Of a stretch of 16,542 bases of DNA, positions 6,269-14,323 are shown in pieces. Under the pieces are notes generated by a model. The model did not search any database, had not been told where the DNA came from, and saw only the letters and a list, made by a program, of their open reading frames with translations. Position 1 is the first letter of the stretch; each line of letters begins with the position of its first letter. The position numbers and the translations under genes were made by a program. This DNA is from JBGSLA01 sp965602785 (lineage in GTDB: Bacteria; Desulfobacterota; Desulfobaccia; Desulfobaccales; 0-14-0-80-60-11): NCBI GenBank assembly GCA_965602785.1, contig CBFDAH010000051.1, forward strand, positions 1 through 16,542. The letters run 5' to 3'.

Positions 6269-6713
6269 GAGGAGAAGCGGCCAGGTTGAAGCATTACGGA
6301 TATACCGACTTTATTAAAACCTCTGCAAAAACCGGTTTAAAAACGACGGCGAGGGTGACTAGCCGCCCTCGGTTCTCTTGTCGCCGGGGAAGGCGTTTAG
6401 GCTTCTTCACCATTGCCGGTTTGAGGCATTTTTTCGAGAAGTCTTTTCTTGATTTCAAGTTTAGAGGTTTGAAAGGCGGGTTTGTCAAGAGTGGGTGGAA
6501 GCTATTGGAAAACCTTTTTTCTGTCATCCTGAACGAAGTGAAGGATCTCAACTTTTTGAAAATTCAAGATTCTTCACGTTGTTCAAAATGACATTTTAGT
6601 TGAACCTCAGTTTTGCAATGGCTTTTAGACATAACAGCTTTTCTGCCACCTATTTCTTAAAACGAAATCTACCTTCTGGTGGGCAGGTCATTGGGCCTGC
6701 TAAATTTTTCTTT
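6269..6713. other. Intergenic spacer with MITE-like repeat
   Basis: This 445-base spacer between convergent genes is AT-richer than its surroundings. It contains a MITE-like element (6499-6628) and the palindrome AACCGGTT near 6332. No T-rich hairpin terminator stands out. A minus-strand frame of 85 codons (6294-6551) begins inside the repeat and is not considered a gene. Confidence 0.6.
6499..6628. repeat. MITE-like element, copy 1
   Basis: The element has nested inverted repeats. The outer arms are 6499-6513 and 6610-6624 (13 of 15 paired). The inner 28-base arms are 6522-6549 (TGTCATCCTGAACGAAG at its start) and 6566-6593, separated by an AT-rich loop. It aligns without gaps to 15975-16093 over 119 bases, with 16 mismatches (about 87% identity). 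The inner arm resembles the TGTCATTCTGAGCGAAG-type palindrome widely dispersed in bacterial genomes. There is no coding capacity, so any movement would need a transposase in trans. Confidence 0.75.
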
Positions 6714-9092
6714 TCAGGTAGCCACCTGCGGCATCGCCCTGACCACCTCTTTTACCACCTCAGGCGCCACATACTCATCCACTTGAGACCTGTCGATTTT
6801 CACCGTCACTCTCAGGGCTTTCAAGCCATGCGCGCCCTGGAGGTCTTGCAAATCCAAATCCTCCAGCTCCTCCGTTAAATATCCCGAGGCCTGCAAGTAA
6901 TCAAGGTATTCCAAGTACTCCCGCGCTTCTTGCCGGTGGGAGTAGACAATGGCAATCTTACCCGGCTGAGTCAGCCGCTCTGAGGTCCCCTTAATCAAGG
7001 CCTTGTCGATGCGTTTCTTCAGGATCTCGTAGCGGATGTCATAGGCCCCTTCCACGTTGAAGCGTTTCTCCTCCGGGCTGAACCGGATCGTCAGCGGCAT
7101 GTCCTGGACCAAAATGAGATGGGGGGTTTCCAGCGGCACTTTCAGTCTGTCCTTGAGCTCTTCGGTGCGTCGCGCCACCCCGCACATGACCATGAGCTGC
7201 CACAACCGCAGGTTTCTCAGATACAGAGGATCGTAACTCCCATTTTCCACCATGGAGGCGCCCATGTAGATGGTGTGCTCCACCCCGTCGGTTTTCATTT
7301 TTTCGAAATAATGGGGGGAAAACTCCTGAGCCGTTTCTTCCTCTTTTTCCAAATAGGCGGCAATGGTCTCATTGATGAGCGTGATACTCTCCTCAAAGTC
7401 TTTTCGTTGCCAATAAAGGGTTTTCAGATATGGGTCCAGGGCGTTGCGGTAGGCCTCGAGGTTTTCCCTCACTTCGGGGCTGAATTCCTGGATGTGGTCG
7501 AAAACAGGTTCGACTACCTGCCGAATAAAGTCTAGCCTGGCGAACTCATCACCCGAACTCAGGCCGGTGCCAATTTCTCTCAGGTTTTTATCAATGCGAT
7601 GGGTGAGGGCCTCCAGAATAGGAAGAGGCCGGTGTCTGCCGGCGAGTTGCACGATTTCCCTGGTCATTTTAAGATGATCGGTCAAATCGGCCTGGATGGC
7701 GGCATTGCGGTATTCGCTAGATCCCCGGATATCCGAGGCGCCGTACAGAGGATACACCTGGTGAAAGATGATGGGTTCCAGGTCCGTGGATGATTCAGCC
7801 TGTTTGTGAAGGAAATTCAGAGCAGCTTTTTGGAAGCGCCACTCCACGGCAGGATGGATGGCAGTGCATTCCTCCTTGATGATGGCCTGAACCCGGTGGT
7901 TCAGTTCTTCCAGACCGCGATGCAAAGCCATGGATAACAGAGGCAAGACATCCCAAAGCCTGGTGGTGTTTAAGGCGTTCAAAGCTCCCGGGTGTGGCGA
8001 CTTCAGATCAAAAGTACCCACCAATTTGTCCCGGTAATGGAGCGGTGCCACGTATACGCTTCTTATGCCCTTTTCAATTATATGGTCTTCCAACGCCGTC
8101 CGGTTTGGATAAGTCGTCAGATCCTCTATCACTAGAGGTTCACCTTTATCCACGGCCTGAGTGAATATGGAGCCTTCGATTTCACTTCTCCGGCGATGGA
8201 GGGAGTCGGCAAAGATGCACCCTTTTTCAAGCTTCAGCCGGGGGGTAAGAATCAGGACCTCATCTTTTTGGAGGGTAGCCAGGCCCATGGTAATCTCTGG
8301 TTTGGCCAGGAAGGTTCTCATTTTTTCCTGAAGCCGCTCAAACCCCTCATGGGAAAAGATGGCCTCCTGTTCGATGAGATCCCGCTTCAGAGAGGATAAA
8401 ACCTCTTGATCAGTGACATCCACAGCCCTGAACACGCCAAAGCCATGAAATTCAAAATTCTCCGGCGGAATCACCTCCATCCAGACTTTCGGGTCACAAG
8501 CATTGGCCAGGAACAGCTCCCTGGCACCTTGGGAGAGGGGCCTGAGCTCGCCGAGTTTCTTGATCTCCAGAAACTTGGGATCAAAGGTGAATTTTAAATG
8601 GCGTTCCAAACCTGTGTCCTGATCCCTCACCGTGGTGATCAGGGGGTGAGCAAAATCAAGCTCCAGGTCATAAAAAGTTCGCATGATATGGAGGTATGCT
8701 GTAATGAATTTTCCCCAGGCCCATTGCTCGGGGTCGACATTTATTAGATTACCGAGATTTCGAACATCCGGAAAAAGGCCTTGGAAAGCCGGGGTGGCAT
8801 ACACACTGGTAAGTTGAAAGGGAACAAAAACCGCGGCGCAGTCACTTTCCCAGAACGCCGGTGGAAAAACCAGGCTCATGAGCATATCCACCAGGTCTCG
8901 ATGCTTCTCGAGGATGGACAGATCCTCGATGGGTTCCAGCAATTCCGGGGCGTGGTGCAATTCCTGGTGGATAGTTTTGGCCATGGCGGCCTTGACAGAC
9001 GTTCCTTCGGACAGGAACTGTTCCCAGAATTTAATAAGTGGAGCAAGGCTGAGCCTAGATTTGAAGGGGAAAGTGACGATACAGGATTGCAT
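6714..9092 (-). CDS. Large GAF-domain protein of unknown function
   Basis: This 792-794 residue soluble protein has no signal peptide or membrane segment. A GAF domain occupies about residues 250-395: FADSLHRRRSEIEGS, then GEPLVIEDL, IEKGIRSVYVAPLHYRDKLVGTFDLKS. The N-terminal 240 residues and C-terminal 390 residues are helical and not assigned to a named domain; the region near 590-700 (HTIYMGASMVENG, LRLWQLMVMCG) looks structured and conserved in type. GAF domains bind small ligands or act as dimer and sensor modules, but no histidine kinase, GGDEF, EAL or HTH output is visible. From memory, long single-GAF proteins of this layout are common in Bacteroidota, so transfer is possible (inference). 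Two starts are possible. The ATG at 9090-9092 sits 9 bases from the GAGG (9102-9105), whereas the one at 9096-9098 sits only 3 bases away, so the inner ATG is preferred. It is a stand-alone gene. Confidence 0.75.
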   Translation of the reverse strand: MQSCIVTFPFKSRLSLAPLIKFWEQFLSEGTSVKAAMAKTIHQELHHAPELLEPIEDLSILEKHRDLVDMLMSLVFPPAFWESDCAAVFVPFQLTSVYATPAFQGLFPDVRNLGNLINVDPEQWAWGKFITAYLHIMRTFYDLELDFAHPLITTVRDQDTGLERHLKFTFDPKFLEIKKLGELRPLSQGARELFLANACDPKVWMEVIPPENFEFHGFGVFRAVDVTDQEVLSSLKRDLIEQEAIFSHEGFERLQEKMRTFLAKPEITMGLATLQKDEVLILTPRLKLEKGCIFADSLHRRRSEIEGSIFTQAVDKGEPLVIEDLTTYPNRTALEDHIIEKGIRSVYVAPLHYRDKLVGTFDLKSPHPGALNALNTTRLWDVLPLLSMALHRGLEELNHRVQAIIKEECTAIHPAVEWRFQKAALNFLHKQAESSTDLEPIIFHQVYPLYGASDIRGSSEYRNAAIQADLTDHLKMTREIVQLAGRHRPLPILEALTHRIDKNLREIGTGLSSGDEFARLDFIRQVVEPVFDHIQEFSPEVRENLEAYRNALDPYLKTLYWQRKDFEESITLINETIAAYLEKEEETAQEFSPHYFEKMKTDGVEHTIYMGASMVENGSYDPLYLRNLRLWQLMVMCGVARRTEELKDRLKVPLETPHLILVQDMPLTIRFSPEEKRFNVEGAYDIRYEILKKRIDKALIKGTSERLTQPGKIAIVYSHRQEAREYLEYLDYLQASGYLTEELEDLDLQDLQGAHGLKALRVTVKIDRSQVDEYVAPEVVKEVVRAMPQVAT

Positions 9093-9098
9093 GACCAT

Positions 9099-9589
9099 TA
9101 TCCTCGCTGAAGAGTAACTAACAGATTTTATATCATTATAAGGTTTTTGTGGGAGGGTGCCAGGGATATTAAAAAAGGCTCAATAAAAATCTATTAATCT
9201 CAGCGCCACCTTAGATCCAGCCTGACTAGCTAATCTCTTTATTATATTGGGGGACAGGGTTTCTTGCCACACCCGGCGGTGGGAAGGTGCAGGTAGCCTC
9301 AGGCTTTCCTCCAGTTCACCCCTGCCAAGCGTTCCTAAGCTTCGGTCCTGATGCTGCCAAATAATAATGTACGAATGCCAATGGGGAGGAATGCCCGGAT
9401 TATGGCAAAAAATGGATTTTCCGCCAAAATTTGTGCTATCATGCCTAACCAAAATTAGGGTTACCGCGCAAAGGGTTGTTTTCCGGTTTGACCTTGTCAA
9501 AAGGGCATACGAGGCAAAATTTGGGACAGGAGCAATCAAGGCTGATTAATAATCTCGGTTAAAATCTCTCCTTGCTAGAGGAGTGAGGT
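9099..9589. other. Divergent intergenic region
   Basis: This 491-base region separates the GAF gene from the FecR-TPR-barrel gene. It contains the probable promoter of the minus-strand gene at 9135-9163. On the plus strand TATCAT (9437-9442) and TTGACC (9488-9493) are isolated promoter-like hexamers without good partners. A 119-codon minus-strand frame (9180-9539) has a TTG start, no SD and no protein-like pattern, and is not called. Confidence 0.55.
9135..9163 (-). promoter_or_regulatory. Promoter candidate for the GAF protein gene
   Basis: On the minus strand CTGGCA (9158-9163) and a perfect TATAAT (9135-9140) are separated by 17 bases. Transcription would start near 9128, about 35 bases upstream of the preferred ATG. 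The -10 is strong; the -35 matches at 4 of 6 positions. Confidence 0.45.
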
Positions 9590-12500
9590 GTGGTCAAGCT
9601 GAGTCTCAAAGGGTGTTTGGGATTGGCCATATTCATTTTGGTGGCCTGCGTAGCTCTCCCGGGAGTTCGGGCCGCCTCGCCTCTGGCAGGCAAGCTCCTC
9701 AATTTTCAAGGGCACGTATCAGTCTCCCCAGGGGGCTCGGGGGCCTGGTTGCCCGCCCGGATTAATCAAGAACTTTACAGGGGAGATGCAATCAAGACGG
9801 GCACTACCTCCCGGGCCGCCATTCTGTGTGTAGATGAAAGCCAGATCCGTCTCAATGAAAACACCATCCTGGTTCTGAAAAATATCGCCCCCTCTCCCCG
9901 ACTTCACCCGGGCATGATAACCCCTGCCGCCCGGGCGGAACCCTCTCCCAGCTTTTACAAGGTCCCTCAGGGTGAAGTCTGGCTGCGCAACAGAATCGAA
10001 AAACACCCCTTTGACGTTGAAACTCCGGCAGTGACCGCTGGCATCCGGGGAACCGAGCTCAATATTCGGGTCAAACCGGATGGCACCACCGGCGTCGTTC
10101 TTCTGGAAGGCAAGGTGCGTCTCACCAATCCCTATGGCGAAATCTGGCTCAGACCGGGGGAAGAAGGCATCGTCTTTCCGGGGAAAGCGCCCAGCAAAAG
10201 GCTGCTGGTCCAGCCGGCTGATGCAGTGCAGTGGATCCTCTATTATCCTGGTATCTTCAGTTACCGGGACCTGCCTCTGAAAAATTACCCCGGCAAGGAT
10301 CATGGCCCTACTGCGAGTCCGGCAGTGGTTACCCTGATCCGCCAGGCGGCCACTGCCTATGATGAGGGGCGGTTGGCTCAGGCCCAGCAAGATGCCCACG
10401 CCGCCCTGAAATATGAGCCCCGCAATTCCCAGGCCTTGACCATCCTGGGCTGGGTCAGTTTGCAGCGCCACGCCCTGGAGGAGGCCTTAGCTTTCTTCCG
10501 CCAGGTGACCAGACCCGACGAACTCACCCTCATCGGCCTAGCTCTAACCCGCTACCGTTTAGGAGATGCGGTGGGAGCCTATGAGATTATCAGAGAGGCA
10601 CGCCACCGCCTGCGCCCCGGCCCGCGGCTCAATACTATGAGCGGATTCTTTGCCATGATGGTGGGCAAAGCACAGGAAGCCAGGGCCTGGCTCAAAGCCG
10701 CCAGCCAGCAGGCGCCCCAGGCGGCGTTGCCCCGGGCTTTACTGGCCCAAATTAATCTCGCACAAAACCGTAAAAATGCTGCCCAGACCCTGGCCGACCA
10801 GGCTTTAGAACGTAATCCGGGCTCCCCCGCGGCGCAAGTCACCATGGCCCTGGTTAATATCTCCTCCTTTGACCTGAAAGCGGCCCGCCGGCACCTGGAA
10901 AAGGCCATCCGGGCCGATCCTCGTTTTGTGGCGGCTTATGTCTATCTGACCAAAATCTGGCTGGGGTCTGATTACCTGCGCCGGGCCCGGCACACCATCG
11001 AGGCCGCCCTCCGACTTGCCCCTCGAGAAGCCCAGGTTCTCTCCATGGCCGGCTTTGTTCGGTTGGCCTTCCGGGATTATCAGGGCGCCAAGAGATATTT
11101 CAACCAGGCCATCAAAGCTAACCCCGGCTTCGGAGACCCCCATCTGGGGTTGGGCTACTACCACTTCCGGTACCGCGCCTTCAACCGGGGCCTGGAGGAA
11201 ATTTTGGCTGCCACCCTGCTGGAGCCCCGGGTGGCCCTCTTCCAGACCTTCCTGGGGAAGGCCCTCTACCAGATGCGGTTTTTCGCCAAGGCCCTGGAGG
11301 CCTATGATTATGCTGGGACCCTGGACCCCAAAGACCCCACGCCCTATTTCTATAAGGGCATAGCCTTGACCGATCTCAACCGTCCGGGTGAGGCCGTCCA
11401 GGCTATCAACCGTTCCATCGCCCTTAATGACAACCGGGCCATATTCCGTTCCCGCCTTATGCTGGACCGGGACCTGGCGGTGCGCAACTTCAACTTGGCC
11501 CGGGCTTATGAGCGGCTGGGACTGGGGGACTGGGCTTTGAGCAAGGCCCTCACCGCGGTAAAGTACGATCCCTTGAACAGCTCGGCTCACCTGTTCCTGG
11601 CTGAAAGCTACGCTGCCTCCGGTGAGCGGGTATTTGCTAGGAACACCGAGTTGCTCCTTTACCGGGTGCTGGCCCCGGCCAGTCAAACCACCTTTCAGTA
11701 TCTTTTACCGATACATTATACGCCCATGTTCGAGATGCCCTACGCCCGGGTCGGAATCCAGGGCGAAATCGGCTCCTGGGAGGAGAGGAAGACCATCCAA
11801 AACTATGTTGCCGCGGCCTATGGTGGAAAGCCGGGCGCGGCCTTTTGGGGCCGAGGGGAGTACGGGGATGACCGGGGCTTTCGGGTCAAAAACAGCCACA
11901 ACCACGGGTACGAGGTCGAGGGATTCCTCAAATGGGAGCCCACCGTGTTTGACAACCTGTCGGGCCTCGTCCAAGCCGTCGACCAGCATACGGGGGATAT
12001 CAGCGAACTCAACAACTATTTCTACCGCAACTCACCCAACCATCGTGAGAACAATCGTTTTCGCGCCTGGGAAGTCTCGTATCTCCACCGCTTCAGCCCC
12101 AAGTGGGCTATCCTGGGCTACTTTACCCAACAGGACTTGAATTTACGCCGGTTATCAAACTTTTTCCTACCGGCGAACGGGTCCTTGGTCTGGGGTGAGG
12201 AATTGTTGGATTCCAAATTGAACTTTTATAATTTCCAGGTGCAGCAGCAGCTTGTCCTCGGGAAGCACACCTTTATCGGCGGTTTTTCCTACTTCGATGG
12301 ACACTTAAGACATAGAGACAGCGGCTTTGCTCAGATCGTTTTGGATAAGCTGGCGCGGTTAACGCTTCCCTTTGCAGCTTCTTTCCGGCCGCCGGAGAGA
12401 TCCTACACCTTCTACCTATTGGACTACTGGCGCCTGGCTCCCTGGCTCTTGGTGGAACTCGGGGTTTTTAAGGATTATGCCAAGAACGCCAGGGAGGGAT

Positions 12501-13240
12501 TCCATCGCACCTTCACTAAATCAACCTGGAGCCCTCGCCTGGGGCTCAATATCCGGATCAATCCCAAACATACCCTTCGCTTTGCCTTGCACCGCTACCT
12601 GAACACGCATCTGCCTTTTTATGAATTGTTGGTGCCTGCGGATGTGGCCGGCTTTCCCTGGCCGGTGGACTCGCCGGGCGGCACGGAGGTGCGAGAGGTG
12701 GGAGGCGCCTGGGAGGCCCAGTGGAATGCCAAAACCTTTAGCGTCCTGCGCCTGAACGCCATCCGGGTGTCCGCCCCTGAACTTCTGTCGGATGATTTTT
12801 CCGACCTCACTTCTTCGGCCTGGCTCACTTGGAAGCGCCTCCAGGGGTCGGCGGTTCTGAACCGCATTCTCACCAATGCCCTGGGACTGAGATTAGGGGT
12901 TACTGGCAAGCGTGTCCTTCTGGACCAATTTTACCATCCCTTCCTACAGGATTTTACCGAGGTGGATGGTCTTTTAGGGCTGTCTTTCCTCACTCCCAAA
13001 GGCTGGCAAGGGGGGCTGGATACCTTCCTCATATATCAGCGTCTCAGGGATCAGTCCGATAACTTTTTTGCCCTGGTGAACCTAAGGTTCGGCAAGGAAC
13101 TGCCCAACAAGCGGGGATTGATCATTTTCGAGGTGCAAAACCTCTTCAACCGGCACTTTAACTATTCCCTGGAACCGATCCGAGACCCGGAGCTTTTCCC
13201 GGCCCGGCGATTGCTGCTCAAGGTGGCGCTCTTTTTCTAA
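9590..13240 (+). CDS. Secreted FecR-TPR-outer membrane beta-barrel protein
   Basis: Four parts are visible in 1216 residues. Residues 1-28 are a signal peptide ending VRA-AS; a lipobox-like LVAC (17-20) is an alternative. A FecR-like domain covers about 35-200 (FQGHVSVSPGGSGAW, GDAIKTG, SQIRLNENT, TPAVTAGIRGTEL, VVLLEGKVRL). About eleven tandem TPR-like helix pairs cover about 245-700 (for example KAIRADPRFVAAYVYL). From about 720 to the end come amphipathic beta strands resembling the barrel half of TonB-dependent receptors, ending FEVQNLFNRHFNYS and finally KVALFF with a C-terminal Phe, as in outer membrane proteins. No plug domain or TonB box was seen. The TPR-plus-barrel layout recalls polysaccharide exporters such as PgaA and BcsC; the FecR part may bind glycan or protein in the periplasm. 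The GTG start is supported by AGGAG (9579-9583), 6 bases upstream. It is not in an operon. The layout is firm; the role (export, receptor or scaffold) is inference. Confidence 0.82.
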   Translation: MVKLSLKGCLGLAIFILVACVALPGVRAASPLAGKLLNFQGHVSVSPGGSGAWLPARINQELYRGDAIKTGTTSRAAILCVDESQIRLNENTILVLKNIAPSPRLHPGMITPAARAEPSPSFYKVPQGEVWLRNRIEKHPFDVETPAVTAGIRGTELNIRVKPDGTTGVVLLEGKVRLTNPYGEIWLRPGEEGIVFPGKAPSKRLLVQPADAVQWILYYPGIFSYRDLPLKNYPGKDHGPTASPAVVTLIRQAATAYDEGRLAQAQQDAHAALKYEPRNSQALTILGWVSLQRHALEEALAFFRQVTRPDELTLIGLALTRYRLGDAVGAYEIIREARHRLRPGPRLNTMSGFFAMMVGKAQEARAWLKAASQQAPQAALPRALLAQINLAQNRKNAAQTLADQALERNPGSPAAQVTMALVNISSFDLKAARRHLEKAIRADPRFVAAYVYLTKIWLGSDYLRRARHTIEAALRLAPREAQVLSMAGFVRLAFRDYQGAKRYFNQAIKANPGFGDPHLGLGYYHFRYRAFNRGLEEILAATLLEPRVALFQTFLGKALYQMRFFAKALEAYDYAGTLDPKDPTPYFYKGIALTDLNRPGEAVQAINRSIALNDNRAIFRSRLMLDRDLAVRNFNLARAYERLGLGDWALSKALTAVKYDPLNSSAHLFLAESYAASGERVFARNTELLLYRVLAPASQTTFQYLLPIHYTPMFEMPYARVGIQGEIGSWEERKTIQNYVAAAYGGKPGAAFWGRGEYGDDRGFRVKNSHNHGYEVEGFLKWEPTVFDNLSGLVQAVDQHTGDISELNNYFYRNSPNHRENNRFRAWEVSYLHRFSPKWAILGYFTQQDLNLRRLSNFFLPANGSLVWGEELLDSKLNFYNFQVQQQLVLGKHTFIGGFSYFDGHLRHRDSGFAQIVLDKLARLTLPFAASFRPPERSYTFYLLDYWRLAPWLLVELGVFKDYAKNAREGFHRTFTKSTWSPRLGLNIRINPKHTLRFALHRYLNTHLPFYELLVPADVAGFPWPVDSPGGTEVREVGGAWEAQWNAKTFSVLRLNAIRVSAPELLSDDFSDLTSSAWLTWKRLQGSAVLNRILTNALGLRLGVTGKRVLLDQFYHPFLQDFTEVDGLLGLSFLTPKGWQGGLDTFLIYQRLRDQSDNFFALVNLRFGKELPNKRGLIIFEVQNLFNRHFNYSLEPIRDPELFPARRLLLKVALFF

Positions 13241-13311
13241 AGTCCTACTTTACCCCCCGGCATGTTCCTATAACCTGGATTGGTGGTTTATGGGGCCTTG
13301 TCCAGATAAGC

Positions 13312-13337
13312 CCGCCTCCCTCCTAGCCGGGGAGGGG
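13312..13337. repeat. GC-rich hairpin, copy B
   Basis: CCGCCTCCCTC (13312-13322) is identical to 3429-3439. A hairpin follows: CCCTCC (13318-13323) paired with GGAGGG (13331-13336) around a 7-base loop. It lies about 80 bases after the barrel gene stop and could stabilise or end its transcript, but it lacks a T run. Confidence 0.4.
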
Positions 13338-13373
13338 AAGTTAGGGCATAGGACCTGATTTGCTTGACAAATT

Positions 13374-13404
13374 TCGGGCTAGGAGATCATCATACTGATA
13401 TAAT
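13374..13404 (+). promoter_or_regulatory. Strong promoter of the XXXCH protein gene
   Basis: A perfect TTGACA (13374-13379) is followed by a perfect TATAAT (13399-13404) at 19 bases. The overlapping GATATA (13397-13402) gives the standard 17-base spacing. Transcription would start near 13411, leaving a leader of about 140 bases with potential hairpins before the ATG at 13553. Confidence 0.55.
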
Positions 13405-13410
13405 TGTTAA

Positions 13411-13552
13411 GAGAACAACCGCCCTTGAGTTGTGCCAGGGTCGGCAAGCGTTTTTACACTCCGGCATTCCCGCTTCTTGCCAGATAGTGCAGCCGTCGGC
13501 CAGGTAAGATTTTCTTTGGTTATCGGCCCACGTGAGGTGCCTTGGAGGTGCC
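13411..13552 (+). other. Structured 5' leader of the XXXCH gene
   Basis: Two stems can be drawn: ACAAC (13415-13419) with GTTGT (13429-13433), and GGCAAG (13443-13448) with CTTGCC (13476-13481). The SD GGAGG (13544-13548) lies outside both. No known riboswitch class is recognised. The leader may be ordinary untranslated RNA. Confidence 0.3.
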
Positions 13553-14086
13553 ATGGAAGACAAAATCGAACGGGAATTTTTACGCCAGGAACTATCTGAC
13601 TACCTGGAAAATCTGGCCCAACAAATACGCAGCGGTTCCTTTCAGGTGCAGGGGACGCGGCGGGGGGTTCCGGAGCAACTCGAAACCAAAATTGAAGTGA
13701 AGGAGAAAAAGGGGCGCGTCAGTGCCAAGGTGCGTTTTCAGTGGTCGGTTCTGGATGAATACGACGATAAAACGCGGGCCAAACTAATGCGCCGGCAAAA
13801 GGACTTTAAGGGAATCAAGAAGCAACTGGCCGAGGTGTTCAGTGAGTTGCTGGAATCGGCCGAACAGTGGGTCCTGCCCCCCGAAAGCAAGGTGTTAAGT
13901 TTCGTGGAACTTTCCAAGGAGTTCTCCGGCCTCGCCGACCCGGACTGGGATAGTGAGGTCCAGGAATACTTAGACCATGTGGAAAATCTCTACCTCGCCC
14001 TGAAAAACGGGCAGGTGGAAATGTTCCAACACGAACTCCGGGATCTCAAAATAATCGTTAAAGCCTGTCACGTGGAAAACCGCTAA
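13553..14086 (+). CDS. XXXCH-domain (GAK system) protein with amphi-Trp-like N-terminus
   Basis: This 177-residue soluble, highly charged protein ends IVKACHVENR, with Cys172-His173 near the C-terminus as in the XXXCH domain of so-called GAK systems. The N-terminal 65 residues (LENLAQQIRSGSFQVQG, VPEQLETKIEVKEKKGRVSAKVRFQW) resemble the small amphi-Trp domain that often accompanies it. GAK clusters normally also encode an ATP-grasp protein, a CofD-related protein and an HprK-related protein; none is in this window, so this copy is an orphan or the system lies elsewhere. The function of the family is not established. The ATG at 13553 is chosen because GGAGG (13544-13548) sits just upstream; a GTG 7 codons earlier (13532) has no SD. 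It has its own strong promoter. The family call rests on remembered motif patterns. Confidence 0.65.
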   Translation: MEDKIEREFLRQELSDYLENLAQQIRSGSFQVQGTRRGVPEQLETKIEVKEKKGRVSAKVRFQWSVLDEYDDKTRAKLMRRQKDFKGIKKQLAEVFSELLESAEQWVLPPESKVLSFVELSKEFSGLADPDWDSEVQEYLDHVENLYLALKNGQVEMFQHELRDLKIIVKACHVENR

Positions 14087-14323
14087 CGCCAGCCCCTCCG
14101 AATACTGTCCCCTGTTGTCAGGACTGGCGGCCGCCGGGGGATGGCACCAAATCTCAGTATTCCTCAAAATCAAGAGAATGACAGGTGAGCTAAGAATCCC
14201 ACCCCCAGTTTTCCCTTGGGATATATTTTTTTATCTTTGAGACTGTTGCGCAAGTATCTTGAGGGGCGGGCCGGGGGACCACTGGCCCCCTTTCCCAAAA
14301 GACTATTTGTAACAATCTCATCT

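Noticed and set aside
6294..6551. 85-codon minus-strand frame starting in the repeat
   Set aside because: Its first residues come from the repeat arm (MRSFTSFRMT), there is no SD, and it is likely an artefact of the repeat.
9180..9539. 119-codon minus-strand frame in the divergent region
   Set aside because: TTG start without SD, mixed composition without recognisable structure, and it occupies a region expected to hold promoters.
9638..9649. Lipoprotein signal (LVAC at residues 17-20) in the FecR-TPR-barrel protein
   Set aside because: A standard cleavage site VRA-AS follows at 26-30 and a C-terminal barrel argues for an ordinary signal peptide, though the lipobox cannot be excluded.
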